Source: Streptomyces sp. NBRC 110035 (GTDB lineage: Bacteria; Actinomycetota; Actinomycetes; Streptomycetales; Streptomycetaceae). From it: a stretch of 64,000 nt of DNA. The notes under the pieces were generated by a model. That model was not told where the DNA came from, ran no database searches, and was given only the letters and a program-made list of their open reading frames with translations. This document shows positions 1 through 9,420 of this stretch, piece after piece (position 1 is the first letter of the stretch; every line of letters starts with the position of its first letter). The position numbers and the translations under genes were made by a program. The stretch is from contig NZ_BBNN01000017.1 of NCBI RefSeq assembly GCF_000829695.1, positions 186,001 through 250,000 on the forward strand. The letters are read 5' to 3'.

Positions 1-1437
1 CGCGAGACCGTGCTGGCCGTCGCCGAGGTGGCCGCCCCGGATGTCGCACAAGCCGCTCAGCAGGCCCTGGAGAGCGACGACGCGAACGCCCCGCGGGCCT
101 TCCTCGAACACGGGATGACGCAGGCGGCCGCCACCGAGAACCGCGTCACCATCTTCAAGATCCTCGGACAGGAGCCCGGTCCGGCGGTCAAGGCCAAGGC
201 GGAGGCAGCCCTTTCCGACGGCAGTGCCGAAGCGTTGTTCCGCTTCCTGAGCGCCGAGTACGCCGAGGCGACCAAGGAGGACGACAGCGTCGAGATCTTC
301 AGGCTCCTCAACGAGGGAGGGGCCTACCTCCGGTCGGCCGCGAAGGTGGTGCTGGAGGGGTCCGCCCTGATGCGGCGGTCGTTCCTCGCACACGACCAGT
401 ACGACGTCGCCCGCCTCGACCACGACACCGATGCCCACGTCGCCGCGATACGGGCCGCCATCGCACACGCCGCCCACGTCGCACAGAAGGCCCTGGAGGA
501 CGCCGCCCGTGCTTCCAAGGCGGCGGCGGAGGCGCGGGACGCGGCCGAAGAGGCCTCCGACTGGGCGGCCAAGGCCCGGGACTACGCCGACGACGCAGCC
601 CGCGCGGCCACACGGGCCCGTGACAACGCCACCGCGGCCGACGCCTCCGCCGCCAAGGCCGCCGCCTCGGCGGAGCAGGCCACGAAAGCGGCGTCCGTGG
701 CACGCTCCGCGTCCCGCGCGGCCAACTACTCCGCGAACCAGGCCTACGCCTCGGCGACCCAGGCCCAGGCCTCGGCCGTCTCGGCGGCCCGGTCCGCGGC
801 ACAGGCACGCGCCGCGGCGACCCAGGCCGGCCAGGACGCGCGGGCCGCGGCGGCCGCGGCCAGCGAGGCGCACCGCACCGCCCAGCGCAAGCGGCAGCAG
901 GAGATCGCCGCCGCGGCGGCCGAAGCGGCACGCAAGGCCAGGGAGAGCAGGGAGAACGGCACCAACCCGGCCGACACCCCCGACAGCGACAGCAACGACG
1001 CGAAGAAGGAAGCCGAGTTCCTCGGCATCAGCGCGGACGACTGGACCACCTGGTCCGGCCGCGTCAGCACGGTGGCCGGGACGATCTCCGCGGTCGCCGG
1101 CGGCGCGGCGATCATTGCCGCGCTCATCCCCGGTGGCCAGCCCGTCGCCGCGGTCCTCGGCGGGGTCTCCCTCGTCGCGGGAGGCGTGTCCCTGGTGGCC
1201 GGCGGCATCAACGTCATCGCGACAGGGTTCTCCGCGGGCTGGTGGGGTGACGACTTCAACAAGTCCCTGGGCACGTTCGCCCTGAGCGCCATGTTCTTCG
1301 GCAAGGGGCGCGCCATCAGCTGGGCCTCCAAGAAGGTGCCGGGCCTCTCCGGGATCGCGGACGAGGTCGGCACCAAGCTGTCCGGGTTCCTGGAGGACAC
1401 CACCACGGCCGCCATCGGATTGCTCAACTGGAGCTGA
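1..1437 (+). CDS. ALF-repeat protein with C-terminal membrane-hairpin domain (5' end outside window)
   Basis: The reading frame is open from the first base, so the true start lies upstream; the GTG at 10 is only the first possible start in the window. The visible ~478 residues begin with short helical repeats containing AFLEHG- and LFRFL-like motifs, as in actinobacterial ALF-repeat proteins. A long Ala-rich coiled-coil region follows (about residues 140-310), then a polar linker rich in N/D/P. The C-terminal ~130 residues hold Gly/Ala-rich hydrophobic stretches (AAIIAALIPGG, then two LVAGG-type segments) that could form a membrane hairpin. ALF-repeat proteins often end in variable domains and some resemble polymorphic toxins, so this end could be a membrane-active effector; that is inference. 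A small four-helix membrane protein follows after 131 nt. The family call is fairly secure; the function is unknown. Confidence 0.75.
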   Translation, partial: RETVLAVAEVAAPDVAQAAQQALESDDANAPRAFLEHGMTQAAATENRVTIFKILGQEPGPAVKAKAEAALSDGSAEALFRFLSAEYAEATKEDDSVEIFRLLNEGGAYLRSAAKVVLEGSALMRRSFLAHDQYDVARLDHDTDAHVAAIRAAIAHAAHVAQKALEDAARASKAAAEARDAAEEASDWAAKARDYADDAARAATRARDNATAADASAAKAAASAEQATKAASVARSASRAANYSANQAYASATQAQASAVSAARSAAQARAAATQAGQDARAAAAAASEAHRTAQRKRQQEIAAAAAEAARKARESRENGTNPADTPDSDSNDAKKEAEFLGISADDWTTWSGRVSTVAGTISAVAGGAAIIAALIPGGQPVAAVLGGVSLVAGGVSLVAGGINVIATGFSAGWWGDDFNKSLGTFALSAMFFGKGRAISWASKKVPGLSGIADEVGTKLSGFLEDTTTAAIGLLNWS

Positions 1438-1568
1438 CCGCGAGCAACTCGGGGAAGCGGCCCCGGGAAGCACCGTCAGGTGTGAGGGTGTGAGAGAGCC
1501 GGCCGGGTGGGTGGCACCGTGCGAGCGTGCCGCCCACCCGGCGTCACGGAAAGAGAGGGGCGGAAGAA

Positions 1569-1946
1569 GTGGACGCAGGGTACTTGTCGGTGACGCAGTG
1601 GTGGTTCGTCGCCCTCGTCGTCTCAGCGCTTTTCCCCGCAGCGTTCTACTACTGCCTCAGGAGCAGGAAGGGTGCGCTGTACTCCCTGGTGGGCCCCGCG
1701 ATCGGAGCTCTTTCCGTCCTGGGGTACAGCGGGATGCGAGGGCACGCGGAGGAAGAGGCCCTGGTCATGTTCTCCGTCTCCCTTCTCTCCGTGGCCCTCC
1801 TGGTCGTCGCCGTCAGACCGGAGGTGCTGAGGTACGCCGAGGGGGCCCGGCGGGGGGAGGAGTACGAGGTCCCGAAGTGGAAGGTCAACCTCTACGCGGT
1901 GCTGACCCTGTCGTTCGCCGTCGGCCTGCTGTTCCTGCTGCTGTAG
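1569..1946 (+). CDS. small integral membrane protein, four predicted helices
   Basis: This protein of 125 residues is read from GTG 1569, which has an AGAGAGGGG ribosome site about 9 nt upstream. An in-frame ATG at 1527 has no ribosome site and would add a basic, non-hydrophobic stretch. Four hydrophobic segments are visible: WWFVALVVSALFPAAFYY, LVGPAIGALSVLGY, LVMFSVSLLSVALLVVA and LYAVLTLSFAVGLLFLLL, the last running to the C-terminus. No family was recognised. It lies directly downstream of, and on the same strand as, the ALF-repeat gene. If that protein is a membrane-active effector, this would be in the usual place for an immunity protein. That role is speculative. Confidence 0.7.
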   Translation: MDAGYLSVTQWWFVALVVSALFPAAFYYCLRSRKGALYSLVGPAIGALSVLGYSGMRGHAEEEALVMFSVSLLSVALLVVAVRPEVLRYAEGARRGEEYEVPKWKVNLYAVLTLSFAVGLLFLLL

Positions 1947-1973
1947 GGGCGGCCGCGCACCGCGATCACGCGG

Positions 1974-1996
1974 GGCGGGGCCTCGAAGGCCCCGCC
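1974..1996. terminator. hairpin between convergent genes
   Basis: A perfect 10-bp inverted repeat (GGCGGGGCCT at 1974-1983, complement at 1987-1996) with a 3-nt loop lies between the ends of the small membrane gene and the convergent SDR gene. It has no T-tract, as is common in Streptomyces, and could serve both strands. Confidence 0.7.
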
Positions 1997-2031
1997 GCCC
2001 CCTCGGACCGGCGCAGAGGACGGTCCCGCCG

Positions 2032-2805
2032 TCACCGCGGTCCGTACTTCCGCCCCGACCGCGAGGTGAGCCCGCCCAGCATGCCCCGCGGTACCAGCTT
2101 CGCCGCCCCCATCAGTGTCTTGTAGCGCGGGTCCGGGATCGACACCGTCCTGCCGCGGGCCAGGTCGGCGAGGGCGGCCTCGGCCACCTTGTCCGCGTCC
2201 AGCCACATCCAGTTCGGGATGTTGTCCGTCCCCATCCCCGCACGCTCATGGAACTCCGTGCGGACGAACCCGGGGCACAGCGCCATCAGGCGGACGCCGT
2301 TGCCCGCCAGGTCCTGCGCCGCACCCTGGGTGAACTGCACGACCCACGCCTTGGACGCCCCGTAGGTCCCGCGCGGCACGAACGCCGCGGTCGAGGCGAC
2401 GTTCACCACGCCCCCGCGCCCGCGCTCCCGCATCGCCTCCACCGCAGCCGTCGTCAGCCGGAGCACTGCCTCGCAGTGCACCTTGAGCATCCTCAGCTCG
2501 TCCGCCACGGAGACTTCGAGGTACCGGCCCTTGTTGCCGAAACCCGCGTTGTTGACCAGCAGGTCGACCGGGTTCCTGCGATCGCCCGACCGCTCGGCCA
2601 CCGCCTCGATGCCCTTGTCCTCGGACAGGTCGGCCGACAGCACCTCCGCCTCGATACCGTGACGGTCGTGAAGCTCGGTCGCCTGTTCCCGGAGCCTGCC
2701 GAGGTCGCGGGCCACCAGCACCAGGTCGTGTCCGTCGGCCGCCAGCCGCCGCGCGAACGCGGCACCGATCCCGGCCGTCGATCCCGTAATCAGAGCGGTT
2801 GTCAT
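2032..2805 (-). CDS. SDR family NAD(P)-dependent oxidoreductase
   Basis: This 257-residue classical short-chain dehydrogenase has a cofactor motif TGSTAGIG (residues 7-14), NNAG (85-88), catalytic Ser138 and a Y148-x3-K152 dyad (YGASK). The position of the usual catalytic-tetrad Asn before the helix leading to the active site appears to be His110 (KVHC), a variation in an otherwise normal active site. The sequence resembles DltE-like SDRs; the substrate cannot be told. On its strand a TAGTCT hexamer ends 6 nt before the ATG, so the message is probably leaderless. It converges with the small membrane gene; the MOSC gene lies upstream on the same strand, 178 nt away. Confidence 0.9.
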   Translation of the reverse strand: MTTALITGSTAGIGAAFARRLAADGHDLVLVARDLGRLREQATELHDRHGIEAEVLSADLSEDKGIEAVAERSGDRRNPVDLLVNNAGFGNKGRYLEVSVADELRMLKVHCEAVLRLTTAAVEAMRERGRGGVVNVASTAAFVPRGTYGASKAWVVQFTQGAAQDLAGNGVRLMALCPGFVRTEFHERAGMGTDNIPNWMWLDADKVAEAALADLARGRTVSIPDPRYKTLMGAAKLVPRGMLGGLTSRSGRKYGPR

Positions 2806-2983
2806 GGCCCAAGACTAGTTACCCGGAGTCCGGGTGTCCGGTCGGCACCGCCGCCCCGGCCGGTGCACCGAAGTCCGGCCGGATCAGTCACCCCCGCGCC
2901 CGCCCCTCCATCCGCCCGGCCTTCCTGCCCGGCAGCCGGTGCCGGGCTGCCGGTGCCGGCTGCCGGTGCGCGGTGGCCGTCCG

Positions 2984-3712
2984 TCAGAAGCCGCTTTCCG
3001 CCGCGTACTTCTCCCCGGTCTTCTCCCCGCGCTTCCCCTCGTCCCCCTCCTCGTACTTCTCCACGTACGCCCGCGCCGTCGCCAGCGCCTCCGGGTGCAG
3101 CGCGTCCCCCGCGGCCAGCAGCCGCGGCAACAGGGCCCGCTCGGTCGTCGCCGCCCGGAACTGCAGGGCGACCGTCACCTCGTGATCCGGCCGGTGCACG
3201 ATCCGTATCGGGTCGCCCGCCCGGATCTCACCGGGCCGGATCACTCGCAGGTACGCGCCCGGTGCGCCGCGCCGCGTGAACCGCTTCACCCAGCCCTTCT
3301 CACCCAGATGGCCCTGGAAGGTGCGGCAGGGAATGCGACCCGAGGTGACCTCCAGCACCACCTCGGACCCGATGGCCCACCGTTCGCCGATCCGGGCGCC
3401 GGACAGGTCGATCCCCTCCGTGGTGAGGTTCTCGCCGAACGAGCCGTTCGGCAGCGTGCGCCCCAGCACGCCCTCCCACTCGTCGAGGTCCTCGCGGGCC
3501 ATCGCGTACACCGCTTGGTCGTTGCCCCCGTGGTGCCGTGTCTCGCACACCGCGTCCCCGGCCAGTCCGCTCGCGCCGACCCCCTTCGGCCCCGGCGCCG
3601 CCACCCGCACCGGCGCGTCCACCGGCCGCTTGTCGATGCCGGTCACGCCCTCGGGCTGGTCCGTGTACGGCACGGCCTCGGGGCGCCCCAGATTCACAGA
3701 GAGAAGCTTCAT
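2984..3712 (-). CDS. MOSC domain protein (YiiM-like)
   Basis: This 242-residue protein belongs to the MOSC family, related to the molybdenum-cofactor sulfurase C-terminal domain and to E. coli YiiM. The start is placed at ATG 3712 because the family typically opens with a KLLSVNLG-like strand; a further in-frame ATG at 3742 adds a basic stretch without family character. Diagnostic features are HHGGNDQAVYAMAREDL, FGENLTTEG and the conserved Cys129 in RIPCRTF, the residue proposed to bind sulfur or the cofactor. MOSC proteins of this type are linked to reduction of N-hydroxylated compounds or sulfur transfer. It is divergent from the LysR gene, which begins 82 nt away, so the regulator may control it. 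Confidence 0.9.
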   Translation of the reverse strand: MKLLSVNLGRPEAVPYTDQPEGVTGIDKRPVDAPVRVAAPGPKGVGASGLAGDAVCETRHHGGNDQAVYAMAREDLDEWEGVLGRTLPNGSFGENLTTEGIDLSGARIGERWAIGSEVVLEVTSGRIPCRTFQGHLGEKGWVKRFTRRGAPGAYLRVIRPGEIRAGDPIRIVHRPDHEVTVALQFRAATTERALLPRLLAAGDALHPEALATARAYVEKYEEGDEGKRGEKTGEKYAAESGF

Positions 3713-3794
3713 GAGGGCGCACCGTAGGCGATGCCGAATCAAAGCGTCGAGTCAATATTCAGGGCTCTGCCAAAGGACGGCTTATCCTCGGAGT

Positions 3795-4691
3795 GTGATC
3801 GAAGCCCGTCATCTCCGAGTGCTGCGCGCCGTGGCCACCACCGGTTCGTTCTCCGCGGCGGCCAGGGAACTGGGCTGCACCCAGCCCGCCGTCAGCCAGC
3901 AGATGAAGGCGCTGGAGGCGTCCGTCGGCACACCGCTGCTCGTCCGCACCGGACGGGAGATGCGCATGACGCAGGCCGGGGAGGCACTGGTGCGTCATGC
4001 CGCCGGAGTCCTCGCCGGGCTGACGGCCGCCGAGGAGGAGGTCGCCGCCATCGCCGGGCTGAGGGCGGGGCGGGTACGGCTCGTGTCCTTTCCCAGCGGC
4101 AGCTCGACGCTCGTCCCGGCAGCCCTCGCCGCGCTCCGTGACGCCCACCCGGGCACCCGTGTCTCCCTGGAGGAGGCCGAGCCGCCCCGGTCCGTCGAGA
4201 TGCTGCGCGGGGGCGACTGCGACGTGGCCCTCGCCTTCCGCTACGAAGGGGCGTCGGGCGCCGAGGAGTGGGACGACCTCGTCGTGCGGCCGCTGCTCAC
4301 CGACCGGCTCGTGGGGCTTGTGCCCGAGCGGCACCCGCTGGCGCACGCGGAGTCCCTGTCCATAGGGGAACTCGCCGGGGAGCCGTGGATCGCCGGCTGT
4401 CCGCGGTGCCGGGGGCAGCTGGTCGAGGTGTGCGAGTCGGCCGGCTTCACTCCGCGCATCGACTTCGCGACCGACGACTACCCGGCGGTCGCGGGACTGG
4501 TGGGTGCGGGGCTCGGGGTTGCCGTCCTGCCCCAGCTCGCCGTCGACTCCGTACGGCCCAGGGGAGTGCGTACCGTCACCCTGGAGCCCGCGGTGCGGCG
4601 GGAGATCGTCGCCCTGACCCTCCCCGACCTGGCCCAGGTGCCCGCGGTCGGCGCGACGCTCGACCAACTGGCGTGCGCGGGCGGTCACTAG
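3795..4691 (+). CDS. LysR family transcriptional regulator
   Basis: This is a 298-residue LysR regulator read from GTG 3795. The N-terminal winged helix-turn-helix spans about residues 1-60 (LRVLRAVATTGSFSAAARELG then QPAVSQQMKALE). The C-terminal substrate-binding domain follows from about residue 90, with the usual GLVGAGLGVAVLP motif near the end. A CPRC pair occurs in the effector domain. The upstream frame is open for a long way but lacks family sequence. A TATCCT hexamer at 3783-3788 lies about 7 nt before the GTG, so the transcript may be leaderless. Divergence from the MOSC gene suggests local control; the effector is unknown. Confidence 0.9.
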   Translation: MIEARHLRVLRAVATTGSFSAAARELGCTQPAVSQQMKALEASVGTPLLVRTGREMRMTQAGEALVRHAAGVLAGLTAAEEEVAAIAGLRAGRVRLVSFPSGSSTLVPAALAALRDAHPGTRVSLEEAEPPRSVEMLRGGDCDVALAFRYEGASGAEEWDDLVVRPLLTDRLVGLVPERHPLAHAESLSIGELAGEPWIAGCPRCRGQLVEVCESAGFTPRIDFATDDYPAVAGLVGAGLGVAVLPQLAVDSVRPRGVRTVTLEPAVRREIVALTLPDLAQVPAVGATLDQLACAGGH

Positions 4692-4783
4692 CCGGGCCCT
4701 CCGGCCCTCCGGCCCTCGCGGGTGGCCGACGCGCTGCCGTCCCGCCCCGTTCCGTCCGGTTTTGCCCGGTAACCTGCTGCGAA

Positions 4784-4808
4784 AAACGAAGGGCACCCGT
4801 GCGTGCCC
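4784..4808 (-). terminator. intrinsic-like terminator for whiD
   Basis: On the minus strand a short hairpin (GGGCAC/GTGCCC, arms 4803-4808 and 4791-4796) is followed by TTCGTTTTTC, a rare T-tract for this GC-rich genome. It sits just past the whiD stop codon. Confidence 0.65.
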
Positions 4809-4827
4809 GATGTGGAGAAACGTTCCT

Positions 4828-5223
4828 TCAGGTGTTCGAAGCGGCGTGCCCGCCGGCCGTCGAGGCCGACGCGGAGACCGGCGCCGACACCGTCGGTGAT
4901 CCCGGTGCCGCCGGCGTCGGTGCCGACGGGGCCGACACCAGCCGGTGGCGCGCCCGGCCCATCAGCTCTTCGCGCTCGTCCTCGGTCAGTCCGCCCCACA
5001 CGCCGTACGGCTCGCGTACGGCCAGTGCGTGGGCGGCGCACTCGGCGCGTACCGGGCACCTCATGCAGACCTCTTTGGCCGAGTGCTCGCGAGCGCTTCG
5101 TGCGGCACCCCGCTCGCCCTCGGGGTGGAAGAAGAGCGAGCTGTCCACCCCACGACATGCGGCCAGGAGCTGCCAGTCCCACAGGTCCGCGTTCGGTCCT
5201 GGAAGGCGGGAGAAATCTGCCAT
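4828..5223 (-). CDS. whiD: WhiB-family iron-sulfur sporulation regulator WhiD
   Basis: This 131-residue Wbl protein starts at ATG 5223, preceded by AAGGGG at 8 nt. The four [4Fe-4S] ligands are Cys23, Cys53, Cys56 and Cys62 (C-x29-C-x2-C-x5-C), followed by the GVWGG turn (74-78) that contacts sigma region 4 in this family. The N-terminus MADFSRLPGPNADLWDW matches the WhiD I know from S. coelicolor, and the adjacent bldM supports the call. The Ala/Ser/Pro-rich tail (about 110-131) is variable. WhiD is needed for late sporulation and acts with the principal sigma factor. A longer in-frame start at 5286 would add 21 non-conserved residues and was rejected. Confidence 0.97.
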   Translation of the reverse strand: MADFSRLPGPNADLWDWQLLAACRGVDSSLFFHPEGERGAARSAREHSAKEVCMRCPVRAECAAHALAVREPYGVWGGLTEDEREELMGRARHRLVSAPSAPTPAAPGSPTVSAPVSASASTAGGHAASNT

Positions 5224-5603
5224 TGCGTGACCCCTTGTAGCCGTTCTGGGCGGATCCGGTGTCCACGACCGTACAACTACGATCAAAGGAGATGAAAATA
5301 TGACTCATTGCGAATCTAGTCTCAGACACCAGTGAATGGGAAGAAAAAGGTCCGAACGGGGCACGGCTTGTGAGGAAAGTTCGAGGGTGCGCCGCGCGTG
5401 TCTGCACCGTGTCCGCCCCCTCACGTAGAGTGCCGAAGTCGGCAGGCGGCCCCGTAACTCTTTCGGGTGACCGTCGTTGAGAGTGCGAGGCGGTTGAAGG
5501 AACAAGCGCTCGGGCAGGTGTCCGAAGCGGTCGACCGCACAGGTGACGATTTCGTACCAGCCTGGAGGCTCAAGGTGACGCGCATCAGCTGCGGAGGGCG
5601 GTC
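5224..5603. other. whiD-bldM divergent intergenic region
   Basis: This 380-bp gap holds the promoters of both developmental genes and no convincing coding sequence. It is locally AT-rich around 5290-5330. The right half contains the BldN-type promoter listed separately. Confidence 0.7.
5453..5480 (+). promoter_or_regulatory. probable sigma-BldN promoter of bldM
   Basis: CGTAAC at 5453-5458 and CGTTGA at 5475-5480 are separated by exactly 16 nt. This matches, from memory, the consensus of the ECF sigma factor BldN, which is known to transcribe bldM. The start of bldM lies about 120 nt downstream. Confidence 0.8.
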
Positions 5604-6215
5604 ATGACTTCCGTCCTCGTCTGCGACGACTCCCCGCTTGCCCGAGAGGCGCTTCGCCGCGCGGTCGCGACCGTGCCCGGCGTCGAGCGCGTGACGACGG
5701 CCGCCAACGGCGAGGAAGTGCTCCGCCGCTGGGGAGCCGACCGCTCGGACCTGATTCTGATGGACGTGCGCATGCCCGGCCTGGGCGGTGTCGAGACCGT
5801 CCGGCGGCTGCTGTCCGCCGACCCCGGCGCACGGATCATCATGCTCACCGTCGCCGAGGACCTCGACGGTGTGGCACTCGCGGTGGCCGCCGGCGCCCGC
5901 GGCTATCTGCACAAGGACGCCTCCCGCGCGGAGCTGCGTGCGACGGTCACGCAGGCCCTCGCCGACCCGACCTGGCGGCTCGCCCCGCGGCGGCTGCGTT
6001 CGGCGGAGATGGGCGCCGCGCCCACGCTCACCGCGCGTGAGATCCAGGTCCTCGAGGGCATGAGCCACGGCCGCTCCAACGCCGAGATCGGCCGCGAGCT
6101 GTTCCTCTCCGAGGACACCGTCAAGACACACGCCCGGCGGCTCTTCAAGAAGCTCGGCGCGTCGGACCGGGCCCATGCGGTGGCGCTCGGGTTCCGGTGG
6201 GGCCTGGTGCGCTAG
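5604..6215 (+). CDS. bldM: atypical response regulator BldM
   Basis: This 203-residue NarL/FixJ-type protein has a receiver domain (about 1-120) and a LuxR-type HTH (about 138-200, LTAREIQVLEGMSHGRSNAEIG ... TVKTHARRLFKKL). The conserved acceptor Asp54 (LILMDVRMPG) and acidic pair D8-D9 are present, yet BldM is known to work without phosphorylation, alone as a homodimer or with WhiI as a heterodimer. It controls aerial-hypha and sporulation genes. A GGAGGG ribosome site precedes the ATG. It is divergent from whiD. No partner kinase is encoded nearby, in line with its atypical mode. Confidence 0.97.
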   Translation: MTSVLVCDDSPLAREALRRAVATVPGVERVTTAANGEEVLRRWGADRSDLILMDVRMPGLGGVETVRRLLSADPGARIIMLTVAEDLDGVALAVAAGARGYLHKDASRAELRATVTQALADPTWRLAPRRLRSAEMGAAPTLTAREIQVLEGMSHGRSNAEIGRELFLSEDTVKTHARRLFKKLGASDRAHAVALGFRWGLVR

Positions 6216-6218
6216 GGG

Positions 6219-6406
6219 CTGTTGCGGAAGTGGCGCCTGCCGTGCGACTCCCGGTGCCCCGCCCGTACCGGGTACGCCCGGTACGGGGGCTTCCGGGCGG
6301 CGCGCCGAGCGCACGCTCCCCGAGGCTCCCGGCTTCGCTCGAGCAGGAGAGACCCCCATGACGCCACGCGGTCGCCCTCCGGGCGACGACGCCACTTCCG
6401 CACCAG
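6219..6406. repeat. MITE-like element with terminal inverted repeats
   Basis: Two 17-bp arms, 6219-6235 and 6390-6406, are inverted copies (CTGTTGCGGAAGTGGCG versus CTGGTGCGGAAGTGGCG, 16/17). The GGGG just outside each arm extends the similarity to about 22 bp. The element begins 4 nt after the bldM stop. It encodes nothing convincing. It looks like a small non-autonomous transposon remnant; the interior wording resembles dispersed Streptomyces intergenic repeats. Confidence 0.55.
6262..6287 (+). terminator. strong hairpin downstream of bldM
   Basis: A perfect 11-bp inverted repeat (CCCGTACCGGG and its complement CCCGGTACGGG) with a TACG loop lies 47 nt after bldM, inside the MITE-like element. 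It could terminate bldM transcription, in which case the insertion supplied the terminator. Confidence 0.6.
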
Positions 6407-6847
6407 ACCCCAGCCTTGTCCTCCGGAGCGGAGCGGGCCGGGCCGGCTCCGGTGGACGACGTCGAACAGTGGCCGGGAGCAGGGACAGGGGGAAGTGTCC
6501 GCCGCCCGGACCGCACCCGCCCGGACCGCGCAGGCGCGGGCCGCTTCAGCGCGGGAGCGTGCCGGACACGGGCGATGCGCCTGGCGCGGGCTGCCGTCAC
6601 CCTGCCGGGCGCGGACGCTGCTCCGGCAGGGCGCGCGCCGCGCCGGCCGGCCCAGGACCGGTCCGGACGACAGGTCCTGCGGGCGTCCGCGCGCATGCCG
6701 TCGGCAGAGGCGTGAAACGCCTGGTCCACCAGGGTGCCGAAGCCGGTTGCCGAGCGCCCTGTGCCTGTTTCGCCGCGGATGACGCATCCTTGAGGTGTGG
6801 AGTTCCTCGGGGACAAGTCGGTCGAGCGGAAGGGGAGGGCGCAGGCG
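6407..6847. other. gene-free stretch before shbA
   Basis: No frame shows convincing coding character. It must contain the shbA promoter, which I could not assign. The last 15 bases carry the shbA ribosome site GGGGAGGG. Confidence 0.5.
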
Positions 6848-7525
6848 ATGAGTTCCGGCGCACCTGCTCATAACGCTTCGGTGCACAACACGGGGCGGGG
6901 TGCCGCGGAGCCGGCGCCCGCAAGGCACCATGGACCGATGCGCGACGACGAGGCGGGCACGGCCCGCGGGGCGATCGGTGCGCTCGTCCACCGTGCCGTC
7001 GACGGAGACGAGCAGGCCACGCACGATCTGCTCGCCCACGTCCACCCCCTGGCACTGCGGTACTGCCGCACCAGGCTGTCCCGGCTCCCGGGCGACGCCC
7101 GGCACTTCGTCGAGGACCTCGCCCAGGAGGTGTGCGTAGCGGTGCTCCTGGCACTGCCCCGCTACCGGGACACCGGCCGCCCCTTCGAGGCGTTCGTCTT
7201 CGCCATCGCCGCGCACAAGGTCGCCGACCTGCAGCGGGCCGCCATGCGCCACCCCGGGCTGACGGCCGTGCCCTCCGACGAGATGCCCGAGCGTCCCGAC
7301 GACTCCCTCGGCCCGGAGGAGCGCGCTCTGCTCAGCAGCGACGCCGAGTGGGCCAAGAAACTGATGGCCAACCTGCCCGAGAACCAGCGCGAGCTGCTTC
7401 TGCTGCGGATCGCCGTGGGCCTCACGGCGGAGGAGACCGGCCAGATGTTGGGAATGTCACCCGGTGCCGTCCGGGTCGCCCAGCACCGCGCCCTGAGCCG
7501 GCTGCGCGCGCTGGCGGAGCAGTAG
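6848..7525 (+). CDS. shbA: ECF sigma factor, ShbA/SigD-like
   Basis: This 225-residue RNA polymerase sigma factor is read from ATG 6848, with GGGGAGGG about 9 nt upstream; in-frame starts at 6797 and 6938 lack good ribosome sites. Region 2 lies at about residues 55-125 ([21 protein letters not shown], then [18 protein letters not shown]) and region 4 at about 165-225 ([23 protein letters not shown] ... [14 protein letters not shown]). The place next to guaB and near a whiB-type gene is shared with mycobacterial sigD. The Streptomyces member here is, to my knowledge, ShbA, which drives transcription of the principal sigma gene hrdB. The name rests on position and family. No anti-sigma gene is adjacent. 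Confidence 0.85.
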   Translation: MSSGAPAHNASVHNTGRGAAEPAPARHHGPMRDDEAGTARGAIGALVHRAVDGDEQATHDLLAHVHPLALRYCRTRLSRLPGDARHFVEDLAQEVCVAVLLALPRYRDTGRPFEAFVFAIAAHKVADLQRAAMRHPGLTAVPSDEMPERPDDSLGPEERALLSSDAEWAKKLMANLPENQRELLLLRIAVGLTAEETGQMLGMSPGAVRVAQHRALSRLRALAEQ

Positions 7526-7655
7526 ACGCCGCCGAAACCGACCGCCGCCCGGCCGCCCCTGGGGCGCTGAACGGGCTCGCGGCCGATTCCGTACACACGT
7601 ACAAGGGCCGGAGCCCCGTGGAACCATGGAATGAGACAGCTCTCCTGCCCGTTAG

Positions 7656-9206
<1,551 letters not shown>

Positions 9207-9284
9207 CAGCACCACAGCCGCAGCCGCCGACGGCCCGCGCAGGCGTGTGACGCACGCGCGGGCGACGGCTCGTTCCAGTCGTCC

Positions 9285-9317
9285 GAGGGCGGCCCGGGAG
9301 AGGTCCGGGCCGCCCTC
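9285..9317 (+). terminator. hairpin after guaB
   Basis: A perfect 13-bp inverted repeat (arms 9285-9297 and 9305-9317, 7-nt loop) stands about 80 nt past the guaB stop. It separates guaB from guaB3, so guaB3 probably has its own promoter. Confidence 0.8.
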
Positions 9318-9420
9318 GCGTTGTTCGTCCGGGGTAATGCGGAGTGACGCGGGGCGATGCGGGGCGTGACGGTCGGGGATACTGGAAGGCGCTGCAACGC
9401 ATCAGGGAAAGGCCACAGAC

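Noticed and set aside
1583-1605. TTGTCGGTG near the start of the small membrane gene, considered as another damage promoter
   Set aside because: It lies inside the coding sequence and no TANNNT hexamer follows at 8 nt.
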